Source: Tenrec ecaudatus (Eukaryota > Chordata > Mammalia > Afrosoricida > Tenrecidae). Taken from it: a DNA stretch of 64,000 nt. The stretch lies in contig NC_134541.1 of the NCBI RefSeq assembly GCF_050624435.1, positions 100,808,805-100,872,804 on the forward strand. The letters run 5' to 3'. Each line of letters opens with the position of its first letter. Positions within the stretch are counted from its first letter, which is position 1. The translations under genes and the position numbers were made by a program. The notes under the pieces are model-generated. The model had not been told where the DNA came from and did no database searches. It was given only the letters and a program-made list of their open reading frames with translations. Below, piece by piece: positions 30,684 to 42,900 of this stretch.

Positions 30684-30928
30684 ATGTCGGAATGCAGAGG
30701 CCGCGGCGGCAGCGGCAGCAGCAGCAGGGACGACGCCGAGGACGAGGGTGGCGGCGGCCCCGCGGGCTCCGGCTCCCTCAGCCCGGCCCCAGCCGGAGCC
30801 TCCTCGGAGGGCCGGCTCCGCCGTGGGCTGCGCGGCGTCTCCCTCATGGCGCGCCGGCGGCCGGAGCTGCTCTGCGGGGCCGTGGCGCTCGGCTGCGCGC
30901 TGCTCCTCGCCCTCAAGTTCACCTGCAG
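30684..30928 (+). CDS. TXNDC11: TXNDC11 exon 1 (start codon, signal anchor)
   Basis: The ATG at 30684 (G at -3) opens [20 protein letters not shown] and runs 81 codons plus two bases to donor GTGAGG. The GC-rich coding sequence lies inside the CpG island. Basic residues RLRRGLR and MARRRP precede the hydrophobic anchor, predicting a cytosolic N-terminus and lumenal remainder. A second in-frame ATG at 30846 (codon 55) would give a shorter protein that keeps the anchor. Confidence 0.94.
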
Positions 30929-33900
30929 GTGAGGCGGCCGGAGCCCCTCCGCCCTGTCGCCGGGCTGGGAAGTGGGGCTTCCCTGGAGCGACGGCTGACT
31001 TCCCCCAGCGTGCGGCCGGGCCCCCCACTTCCCCAGCTGCCAGCCAGCCAAGCCATGGCCAGGTTCCGGGGCGCTGCCCGGCGCCTCTCGGTCCCGTTTT
31101 AGTCCCCGGGCCGGTGGGTCAGGTTTCCGAGCTGCTTCTCCCTTGTTAGGGCTTCTTGCTGTGCCTGTCACTTCTGTCCCGCGTTCCTCTGCCCCCGCCT
31201 GATGCCTTCAGTGTTGTGCTTCACGGCCGGTGTGGAACCCCATGCCCTCTGAGGATTCGGGCGTTCATCCATGGAGCGAATTGTCAGCAGCACCTACTCT
31301 GTGCCCAGCGCTCCTCGGGGTGCGTGAAGACTGCCAGAGCCCCCCGCTCGCGGAATGGACATGCCACTGGGTGGAACAGTCGTCCTAAAAGGCTTCGGCC
31401 AGTGCCATGTAGGGAAGAAAGTAGGTCGGTGTGGGGCAAGACGGTCTTCCTAAGGAAGTGAACTTGAGGAAGGGGCCCACTTTGGCAAGACCTGGGAAGA
31501 GTGGCCAAAGTAGAGGAAATGGCCAGTGTAAAGGCCCTGAGGTTCAGCCAGCTTGGTGTTTCTATGAGCTGCAAAGAAGACGCAAACCGTGAACAGGCAG
31601 GCACGCCAGCCCCTCCTTGGAAAAGCAAGTACAAGTAGAAGATCTGCAATTCATGGGTGCTTTCAGTCACTGCAAGGAACTCTGGTGGCGCAGAGGTTAA
31701 GCAATCTTGCTGTCTGGTAAGGTTGGTTTGACCATGGCTCCGTCGTTGAAAGGTGTGGCAATTTGCTTCTGTGAAGATGTCCATTGTCGGAAACCCGATG
31801 GGGCAGTTCTACTCTGCCCTAGCAGGACGCTGTGAGTTGGAATTGGCTTGATGGTAATGGGGTTTGGGGTTGGTTGTCCCAGTTTATGAATCTCTTTGCC
31901 CATTCTCTGGCATATCAGCAGAGGAAGATTCCAATTCAGAACATATTGGTTGAGTCGGCCAAGCACCAGTATGTGGCTCCTGTTGTCAAAGAAAGGAGCC
32001 CTGGTGGTGGTGTCAGGTAAGCACGGGATTACAAACTACACGGTCAGTGGTTCAAACCTACTAGCCGCTCAGGAGAAAGATGAGGTAAAGATTTAACAGC
32101 TTAAAAAACCCTATGTAGGGGCTCTGTGTGTTGGAGCTGACATGATGGCAGTGTGTTTTGAGTTGGCTTGTCGAGGTGTCAAAGCAATGGGGATCAGGAG
32201 GAGAAAGAACAACTTCCAGTAGCTGCACTGAGTATTTGCTACGCTACTGAGGAGTCCTAGTGGCGAAGTGGTTACACATTAGGTTGCTAACCACAAGGCC
32301 AGCGGTTCAAAACCAACAACCACTCCAAACTAGGGCAGTTCTACCCTGCCTTACAGGGTTGCTGAGTCAGATGGTAATGAGTGTGTGAGTGAGGTGCTAT
32401 ATGGTGAGTAGTTTCTCAGCCTTGCTGCTGTTGCCATTTCGCACCCGATCATTCTGCCCTTAGGGTGGGGGAGGGGAGGTTGTCGTGTGCAGTGTGCGGT
32501 GATTAGTGGCATTCCTGCCCTCTACTCTTAGTTGTAGGTGCCCTCCAACATGTCAGCCACGGCGCACTCCAGACATCGCCCAGGGTCCCCTGGGCAGAAA
32601 TGTATTTATGCATTGATCTCCTAAGTGAGGGCCTAGAATGGGTCTCTTGTAAATGTCACCGTTACTGGTGCACTCTGGATGTGCTGTTTTTCCACACGGG
32701 CTGCTGAGGGAGTTGAGCCCTGATTACACCCAACTAGTAGTGGCTGGAGTTGGAATCCTGAACTGTCGGAGACGGTCCCCTGACGGAAAACACTGCATAC
32801 AGAGGACTGCAGAGTGGAATATGAAGTATTGCGAGGTGGCAGCAGGGTTAGGGAGTTAGGGTATCCCCCTGCACAGGCAGGTGCTTCCGTTTCATGAGTT
32901 TGTCTATCTACAGAAATAATGCTTGGCATCCGCCTTGTGAGGGCAGGACTAAATAATGTGGGTATGGAAGTTCTTTAGGATTTCTGGAAGGAAACAGCTG
33001 GCAGAACAAGAGCTTGCTGTAAGCAAGGAGAGTGAGCGGGAGTGGTGGCTTGTCACCTCATTTCTGGGCCACTGGCAGATTTGACAGGCTTTGAATAGAT
33101 TCATTTCTCCTTGGAGTGCTTTGTGCTTGCATGATGTCGTGCTGTTATGTTAGTGTAACATAACCAGAACCTCTTTCCCTATTTTAGTTCTAGATTTTCT
33201 GTCATAAGGACAGAGGTTTAGAAGGGGGGTTGGATTCTGGTTTTTTTTTGGGGGGGGGATGTGGGGGAGACATTTAAAATTTGATTTTTGAAGGGAGAAA
33301 CTAACTAGCCTTTTCATCAGTTGCTTAGCTGAGGTTAAATCCTACTTTAAAAAGAAAAAAGAAAGATTGCAAAACATTGTGAACTATCTAAGGTTTTTGA
33401 AGCTATACGTCTTTATAGGAGCAGGCAGCCTCTCTCCTTCCACAGCACCTGGTGGTTTCGAACTGCAGGCATTGTGGTTAGCAGCCAATACAAACCAGAG
33501 AGTATTTTTTTTTAAAGATTGATTTGAAATTGAGGAAGTGGGCATTTCTGAGCATCTAATATTGGCACCTGGTGGTGTTGTGGTTATGTGTTGGGCTGCG
33601 ATCCACAAGGTCAACAGTTCAAAACCACCTACTCCAAGGAAGAAAGCCTCTGGGATCTTCTACTTCCATAAATAGTTACCGTATTGGATACTCACAGGGG
33701 TGGTTCTACCTTGCCCTGTGGTCTGAGTGGGCATGGACTCCAGAGCAAAGCGTTTGGAATACTGATCCTGCCTGCGGAGTCTGACTGAAATCCCCATCAC
33801 TTCAGCCAGTTCACTTTCCTTTTACCTTTATGTGGAGAAGGGCGGATAAGTGTGTGTGTGTAATCAAGTGTGTGTGTATGTGTAGGTATAGACATATGCT

Positions 33901-36900
33901 CACTTTGCAGTATTGCATCTTGTAATTTGAAAGTCGCTTTGGAATGAGGGGTAGGAGGTGAATTTGTATGACAATGTGGAGTTGTGACAGGCTGTTTCAG
34001 TATCGGGCTGACTCTTGAGATTTGGGGGCCAGAGACTTAGGAGTAGGAAGATTTGGAGCGGGGCATCGTTCCTCAGACAGACCTGGCCGCAGTGCTTCTG
34101 ATGGAGCAGGGCCTGTTTGATCTCCCCGGGTTGGTCAAGGGTCTATCTCAAGAGCTCCTCTGACCTTGCTCAGCCAAGGTACTAAGTTGATGATTATCCT
34201 ATGTTTGTTTTGCTATCAGAGCCATTACATTTTTCCTTAGATTGTATTGCAGGTATGTCTCCTTTTATTATGCCTCACAGATGCTACATGTTGGGTTTTT
34301 AGGTTTTTTTTAAGACAAATGGAAAGTTGTGGATACCCTGTGTAAGGCAAGTCTGTAGACACTTTCCAACAGCATGGGCGCACTTTGTGTCTGTGTGACA
34401 TTTTCATCCTTGCAGTTTCAAACTTTGTCATCATGCTGCTGCAACCTTAGCAGAAGACAGTCTTAGTGTCAGCCTCACTGATAGGTACTGGGAAACAAAC
34501 TAAAGATCGAGGGACTCGCCTCTGTTTTACTGAGGTGGGCTGGGACCCAACACACAATATCTCCGAGGTCTACCTGTACAGACACGTCACATAATTTGAA
34601 TATTAAAAATAAAGTAATTCCTCCAAAGAGCAGAATTTTGCACCTCCTGAAAGGATACCGGTATTCCCCAGTATCCCTGGTTGTGTAGTCGGTTACACAT
34701 TGGGCTGCTAACCACAAAGCCCTCATTTGGAAGCCCCTAGCAGCTCTGCTTGAAAAAGGTGAGACTTTCTGCTCTCATGAAGAGCTACAGCCTTGGCTAA
34801 AGGCTTGAAGATAAACAAGCGGCCATCTAGCTGAGAAACAACAAAGCCCACATGGAAGAAGCACACCAGCCTGTGTGATCACGAGGTGTCGAAGGGATCA
34901 GGTATCAGGCATCAAAGAACAAAAAAAATCAAATCATTGAGAATGAGGGACAGTGCGAGTGGGAACCCATAGCCCATCTGTAGGCAACAGGACCTCCCCT
35001 TACACAAGAGTTGCGGGGAGGAGAAGAGCCAGTCAGGGTGCAGAAGAGCCAGTCAGGGTGCAGGATAGCAATGATGAAACAAACAACTTTCCTCTAGTTC
35101 TTAAATGCTTCCCCCCCCCCCCCACTATCATGATCCCAGTTCTACCTTACAAATCTGGCTAGACCAGAGGATGTACACTGGTACAGATAGGAACTGGGAA
35201 TCCAGGGAAGATGATCCCTTCAGGACCAGTGGTGATAGTGGGAGTGGTGATACTGGGATGGTGGAGGGAAGGTGGGGGAGAAAGGGGGAGCAGATTATAA
35301 GAATCTACATATAATCTCCCTGGGGACAATAGAAAAGTGGGTGAAGGGAGACATCTTGGACAATGTAAGATATGACAAAATAATAATTTATAAATTATCA
35401 AGGGTCCGTGAGGGAGGGAAGTGGGGAGGGAGGGGAAAATGAGCTGATACCAGGGGCTCAAGTAGAAGGCAGATATTTTGAGAATGATGAGGGAAACAAA
35501 TGTACAAGTGTGCTTGACACAATAGATGTATGTGTGGATTGTGATAAGAGTTATATGAGCCCCAAATAAAATGATTTAAAAAAAAAGAGTTATAGCCTTG
35601 GAAACCCACAGGACAGTTCTACTCTGTGTCAGATAGGGCCACTGTGAGTTGGAATCTACCTGATGGCAGTGACTTAAGCTATTCCATCCCTAGTCTCCTT
35701 GACTTCCCTGTGGGTCTGTCATCTTGTCAGCTTCAGAGAGCCCACCCTGACCACTGCCCTAGTTCTTCTGTCTTATTACCTTGTTTCAGAGCAGGACACG
35801 GTTCTTTTGGGCTGTTAACTTCCAGCTGCTCTGAGGGAGAAAGACAGGCTTCCTGCTCTTGTGAAGAGTTACAGTCTCAGAAACCCACAAGAGGCATTTC
35901 TACCCTGTCCTTTGGGGGCATCTCTATGAGTTGGAATTGATTCGATGGGTGAGTGAGTTTTGAGTCTCGGTACTGGCGTGCTTCACTGCTTGCTTGCCTT
36001 CCTGCCCTGGCACACATTTCTGGAGAAGCTGGCATCATGCTTACTCCCTGAGTCTCAGTGCCTCTGGTGCAGTGGCTGAGTCGCAACAGTCTTTGCTCGT
36101 AAACCTATGAATGAGTCCACCAGTGAATGAGTCCAAGGACATGAAGGTATTCTGCATAGAAGGACAGCTCCTTGTTAGCAGGGCTTTTAAAATGCCCGTT
36201 AGCGTGACTATGGGAGATCCCCTTCTTTATGATGGTCATCGTTTTGTTGTTGTTGTTGTTAAAGTGGAGAAATAACGTATTTAAAACTGTCTTCTCAAAT
36301 TCAGGAAGATGACATAATGCTTCCAGATGCACATTTAAGTGTGGGACTCTTTCTTGCCTCTTGCTAAAAAACCTAGCTGAGGTCTTGGGGCTCCTTTTTT
36401 TTTATCAGTTCTCAGTGTCTGCCAGACTGTTGCTTGTACCATCTGACAGTGCCTACCTTTATGCTGCTGCTCCTCCTCCTCCTCACCCTCCTGGCTACAG
36501 TACTTTGCAGCTTTCTGAGGAACCAGTTCATCAAGTTCATTTCAACCCAAACAAACCTTGAACAAATTAGATGATCCTTAGCATCATTGCCGCCCCCCCC
36601 CTCCCCCCCCCACAGAAACGAGTCCTCAGACACTAACTTGGATTCTTTCAGAATGTTCCCTAATGCTAATGTTTGTGTTGGTTAAGATCACAGGTTCTCA
36701 ACCTGTGGGTCGAGACCCCTTTGGGGGGTCTAACAACCCTTTCACAGGGGTCGCCCACTTCCTAACAGTAACAAAATCAGTTATGAAGTAGCAATGAAAA
36801 TAATTGTATGGTTGGGGGTCACCACAACATGAGGAACTGTGTTAAAGGGTCACTCACGGCATTAGGAAGGTTGAGAAGCACTGTTTTAGAGGCTTTCACG

Positions 36901-39900
36901 GGTGTTCAGGTGAGGTGTAAGTAGCGTAGTGGTTCATTGAACAAACAAGTAATTTGAACTTAGAGCACTGGGAACTGTGCTGACCAGGGAGGCTCCCAGT
37001 CCTTTCCCGTGAGTCATACTGAGCAAGTCAAAGAAGGTGTAGAGCTCTGAAGACAGCCAGGTGGGAGCTGAGGGAAAGTGTGAGGGCATCTCACCTGTGC
37101 TGGAGAACGCTTAGCCGAGGAGGTAGAACTCCCTAGCCAAGGCTTTTCCCCCTAATCAGCTTCATTGTGATATACTTTACATTCTGTGAAATTCACACAC
37201 TTGTTCAAGTTGACGACTACCCCAGTCTAGAGTTCTTTCTGCTCCCAGGAACACTCTACACACCCGCCTCCATTGCCAACCACTGATCTGATTAGGTCAC
37301 TACACATCACTTTTGCCTCTTTCGGACTTTCATATCAACATCAGTATATATGAACTTTTTCAGTGTCTGACTTCTTGCAGTCTATCATTATTTTGAGAGC
37401 GGTCAAGTTACAGTGTGAACAAATGTTTTAATTGCTGAGTGGCATTTTATTGGAATAATATATACCTGAGCTACCCATTCTCTTGGTGGGAGTCTGGCCA
37501 AACATGCGTACCCTTACTGTTGGAATGGCTATCTCTTCCCAACTGGCTGCCCTTTTCGTCAAAATCAGTCTCCTTTCACATATCATCTAAAGGTGGGCCT
37601 TGCTTCTGTGATCTGGAAAGCTTGTCCTCTTAATGGAGTTTGTTTTCTTTTGTTTCTTTTAATTGTGATGTTGGTGAAAGTTTACTGGGAAACCTAGTTT
37701 TCCACTTCAGTCGCAGTAGCTGATAGGAGTGGGCTGTAGTCCACTTCCTCCCTCTTTGCTCCATCTGATTTTTGTTTCTCTCTTGGTCTTTGTCTGACCT
37801 CTCGAGTTGAGGGATAATTTTTATTCCCTCTGTTGGTTTCTCTTGGGAGAAAGATGAGGCTTTTCAGAAACCCACAGGGGCAGTTCTACTTTGCCCTGTG
37901 GGGTCTCTATGAGTCAGAGTCAACTTGATGATTGTGAGTTTGTTTATTTGTTCTGTTGGTTTCTTGGGGAATCAGTTGTTAGTACAGGTAGGTGGAGCGG
38001 TAAAGGGTTCTACCAGCCTCATCCAGGACCTGGGTGTTGGGGCTGGAGAGTGAGGGGCAGCTCTCTGACTTTGGTCCACCTGCCCCAGTTCTTGCCTTTT
38101 CCTCTGGCTTCTCCCTGCTGGGAACCCCAAGTGTCTCAGAAGCCTGCTTTCCAGATAAAGCAGGCTGTTGCCTTGAAACTCCTCCTTGTAAGCCTCTGGA
38201 CTGAAGCTTGTGCCTGGAGAAGTCTCTATCATTACTTAGTTACTCCTTTTGGTTCAATGCCCTGGACAAATGCCTGCTCAGCTCCAGTGAACAACTTGAT
38301 GTATGGTATTCTCAAAGTTGAGAAGATTGTGAAGTTCCATAGACATTTTGTGAGATGTAGCTGTGTGTGTGGATGTGGGGAGTCGGGGTGGGGAGTTTGC
38401 CTTCATGTTCGGGGAGCCCTTCAGTAGCGGCTCACAAACATCAAAACGAAACTGCTATCGAGTTGATGCCAACTCATAGTGACCCTATAGGACAGGGTAG
38501 CACTGACCATGTGAGTGTCTACAGGAGTAGAAAGCCTTTTACATTCTCTCTTGGAGCGGCTGGTAGTTTTGAACTATAGTCTAGCAGCTGAGTGTATAAC
38601 CCACTATGCCAGTAGGGGGCCATCGGTAGCTCCCTATTCTGGAGATCGGTGGTTTGGGCAGAGAGCAAGACTGCAGGATGATGAGGATGGTGTCAGAATC
38701 AAGAATTAGAATTATTCAAGGATTTCCTCCTCCCTGTACTCTGCCCCCTACCCGCTGCACTTTTGCATATGAGGAGACCAAATATTTTCAAGTTATTTTC
38801 AAGGCATGATTTATCTCTTACATCAGTGGTTCTCAACCTTCCTAAGGCTGCGACCCTTTAATATAGTTCCTCATTTTGTGACCCCACCAACCATAAAATT
38901 ATTTTCGTTTCTACTTCATAACTGTTATTTCGCTACTGTTAAGAATTGGGTGACCCCTGTGAAAGGGTTGTTCGACAACTTCCAAAGGGTCGAGACCCCC
39001 AGGTTGAGAACTGCTGCCTTAGAAAATGATAAACCAAGTCATCCTGTGTATGTTTGCTCTCTTGTAGTCGAGCGAAAGATGTGATTATCCCAGCAAAGCC
39101 ACCGGTCAGCTTTTTCTCCTCAAGGTCGCCAGTCCTTGACCTCTTCCAGGGGCAGCTGGACTACGCTGAGTACATCCGCCGGGACTCAGAGGTGGTGCTG
39201 CTGTTCTTCTATGCCCCCTGGTGTGGCCAGTCCATTGCCGCCAGGACCGAAATTGAGCAAGCAGCCAGTCGGCTCTCGGACCAGGTAATGTTGCCATTCG
39301 GCCTTGAATCTGATGACTTCAGCCCTCAGTGGGCAGAGTGTAGTTACCAGGGCGACATTGGGCCCCATGGGTTGATTTTTGCCCAGAGCACTCTGTGCGT
39401 GGGGAAGCATCCTGTGCAGGCAGTGGGGCTGGACCGGGTCTCGGCAGAGGGCCAGCAGTCTGAGAGAGGGAGAAATGCCAGGCTTGAAGATCTCTCTTAT
39501 TTGGAAGTGGATAGAGGGTACAACTACAGTATAACTAGATTGGGCCTTTTGTTTCATTTTATTGTCAGTACAATCCATACAACAAAGCTTGCCATTGTAG
39601 CCGCCTCTGAAGGTACAATCCAGTGACACTGATTACATACACCATGCCGTGCAGCAGTCTTCACCTTCCATTTCCAGAAGTTTCTCACCCACCCCCCACC
39701 TCCCCTTCCCACAAACAGAAACTCTGCACTCCTTCATTCCTAATCCAGCCCCTGGTATCCTCAGACAAGTTCAGTCTCTTTTGTGCATTCAAGGCTGGCC
39801 CAAGCAGTTCATGTTCATGACTGCCCCTCTGCACTGGTGTAAGTGTGATAGACGCAATAGCACTGGCTTCCAACCCAATGACCTTTAATTGCCCTTTATA

Positions 39901-42900
39901 AGACAGGCCTTTCCTGGTGCCTCCTTTCCCATCCTGACAGACATTCACAGGTGGCCAAACTGCCCTGCACAAAGAAAGTCCTAGTCAACTCCCTAGAGGC
40001 TCTTGGTAGCACAAGGGGGCTTCAGAAAGCTGGTGAACACATGGAATTTCATGAACTCTTTGAAGTTCCCTTGTACAAAGGTCTGAAAAGCAAACGTAAT
40101 TTATGATTTTATATATATATATGCATATATATATGCATATATATATATGCATCCTCTATGCAAGTCCTTGGACAAGCAGGTGCTTGTTCCTCTGTAGACT
40201 CATTGATGTGGCGGGGACAGCAGATGCAGACCGACAAGATACACTGTGCCAGTGGCTGTAGCACTACAGGCATTGCTCTCAGTGACTGGCTGTTCTGAAT
40301 GGTGACCTGCCCTGGGTGAAGTCCTGAGCTGCACACACAGTATTCAGCCCTCAGTTTGCATAGAAATTGCCTTCCAGAGAAAGCCAGTGACCCACAGAAC
40401 CTTGCTTTTGGATCCACATATAAAATAGGGGTTAGGGCCTGTGATTGGATACCAGGCAGGTTTTTATCCAAGGGCAAGGAGCCTTTGTGGCGCAGTGGTT
40501 AAAAGCACACTGCAAGTGGGGCTCGGGGGGGAGGAAAAAAAAAAAGTACACTGCTGCTAACGAGAGCCCAGCTCACTCTTGGACAGTCCCACTTCGAAGA
40601 CAGAGGCCCACAGCATGCGCCGTAAGGGCAGCTCTCAGCCTGAGGAAGGTTAGATTGAGAGAAGGGAAGACATTGAAAGCGCTTGGAAGAAAAACTCCGG
40701 TTCGATATAGAATTGGTCACGTTGGTCAGAAAATAATCTCTACCCCTACTGCCTCCAAATTCCTCAGTAAGCACCCAAAGGGCCCGGCCCGAAGCAGAGG
40801 TGCTGCTTCTTAACTTCTCTCACATCTGCTGGCCATTGGCCTAAGGGTCTATGAGAAGGCTTCAGAAGGCTGGTGGGAAAATTCCATTTTCTCACAAGCT
40901 TTTTGAAGTCCTCTCATATAATGGAAGGCACTCGACACCTCAACCAGCACATTTTGAGGAACATTTGAATTGATTCTGTTTGTACAGTTAGGGTTCTGCG
41001 CTCACTGCAGAGCCAGCTTTCCTTTTCTGTTCTGTCAAAGCTAAGTGCCCGGTGTGCTGACAGCCGAACCACGCTGATCTAGAGGGTCAGGCAGTAAGCA
41101 TGTCAGACTGCTTTTGTCTGCTGCAGATTTTCTTTGGCTCTTATAACCAAGTACCAATCATTTTAGTATGTGAGGTGTGTAGTATTTGAACAAAAATTAA
41201 TCTTGCTCAGTCCAAACACTTTGTATTTCAGAAGAATATTATGTTGATGCTGAAACACCGTTAAAGGGCCCAGACAGAATAGCGTAGACAACGTCTTGTG
41301 CCTGATCTCAGTAGGTGCAGGCTGCCTACGAAGACTGCAGAGAGTTCTGCTGATTTACGCCTTCTCTGTAAAGGAAGAAATAGAACTAAGGGACCCAAGA
41401 AAGCACCGAGCTGCTCTGGCTGCTGCAGGGTGCAAACCGGGGCCTGCGACTCTTCATAACCCTCTCTCTGTCTAGGCTTCCCTCTTCTCTACCAGCTCCT
41501 TTGGGCTGAACTCTGCTCTTAGAACCAGCTTGACACTAAGCAGTTCTGGGTGTGTCTGTTCTAAAAGCCTGGGAAGAGAAAAGGTCACTATGAGTTGGAA
41601 TTGAGTCGGGGGCCATGCGTCTTTTAGTCTGGTTGGGCCCTTGGAGCAACTGAGGTAGAGGGAGAGTCAAGAATAGGAGGAGGGTGTGGAATGATTGACT
41701 AATTGCCTCCATGAGCATCTGCCTCCTGTGCCATGGGACTGGAAGAAGTGGGTGGTGGCCGGCTACCATTACTGAATATTTAATTCTGATCAAATGTATG
41801 TGCGTATGGTGGGGGGCGAACAACACAATGCCAGATTCTCATGGAATCTAGACTTTCCTTGTAGAGTGAGCAAACCCCTGACATGATTGCCCTGAGATCA
41901 TCTTTAAACCTTAAACTGAAAATGTCCCTGAAGTATTCTTACAACCACAGTAGTTCAGCTTAGCTAAGAAAGAATGTCTGCTCTGAGCAGTAGACTGTTT
42001 TGAAGAATTGTCTCTAGGTGCTCAAATTGGCAGTAGCAACTCCAAAGTCACCCGGGAAACTTAGGGCACAGCAAGTGTACTTGTTATAGGGGAGAAACAA
42101 CTCAGGCCTGGGCGAGGATGCCCGTCCAACTTGAAGAGTGTAATCAGTGCTACTGAATCTTGCATGTAGGAGCTGTTGTTGGATTGGTGTATGTTTTGAT
42201 GTGGACATTCTCGATGACAATATAAAATTTAAAGGTGAGACAGACTCTGGGATGATCCAGAAGAATCTTGGCTGTGCTTAGTTAGCATGCTGAGCATTGA
42301 GGACGTCTAGAATAGCCCCTCCCCACAATGTGTCCTGTGGCCTCCTGGGACTTCACTGAAATGTGAAAAGCAGCCTGGGATTTCTGCTAAGCATTTGAGT
42401 CTAGAGTGAATGTGCCACAGGCAGCCTGTGCCAGAAGGTCATTGGAAGCTCTCTTTATGACTCTGCTGTGAGGGTGACTGGACTCTTCTCCCTGCCCAGG
42501 CTGACAGCTGAATGACCACCACATTTCTGAAAGAACACCAAGGAGTGTGAAAATTCTGCTCTTAACCCTCCGTGCCTTAGAGCATCGAGTGTTCCTGTTG
42601 TGGACCTGTGGGACTTAGCTATTTCCTGCCTATCTTTACCTCCACGTTTAAGAGCCCCTGGGGGTAGCCACACTGGCAGATACTTCCCGAAGCTCCAGAA
42701 GAAGAAAAAGGCTGTCGGTGGAGGGGGTGGGACTGGCAGCAAGGATGCATCAAAGAAGTCACTACTTGGCCTATCAGCCCCAAGGTTTCTGAATTTCCAG
42801 AACAAAGATCCCTTTTTCTGTGTGAGGAAAGAGGAAGCAATTTATTTATACTTTTAGCTGGTTCCTAAGTTCAATGTAACTCAAGTACATTGTTGCGCAG

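Larger units (their letters stand above)
29940..31160 (+). promoter_or_regulatory. TXNDC11: CpG island / TXNDC11 promoter region
   Basis: About 1.2 kb of very GC- and CpG-rich sequence contrasts with the AT-rich flanks. It has many GGGGCGGGG-type Sp/KLF boxes, covers exon 1, and contains the tandem repeat at 30107-30545. No interspersed repeat is visible inside it. Long antisense open frames here follow from the scarcity of AT-rich stop codons. Confidence 0.85.

Noticed and set aside
30071-31171. 366-residue open frame on the minus strand over the CpG island
   Set aside because: Its Pro/Ala/Arg-rich translation is what GC-rich sequence with few stop codons gives. It overlaps TXNDC11 exon 1 antisense and shows no domain.
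37891-38427. 178-residue open frame in TXNDC11 intron 1
   Set aside because: Begins in a SINE tail and shows no known motif or splice support.
39054-39626. 190-residue frame as one long TXNDC11 exon
   Set aside because: Homology stops at LSDQ (39284) at a GT donor; the rest is intron read-through.
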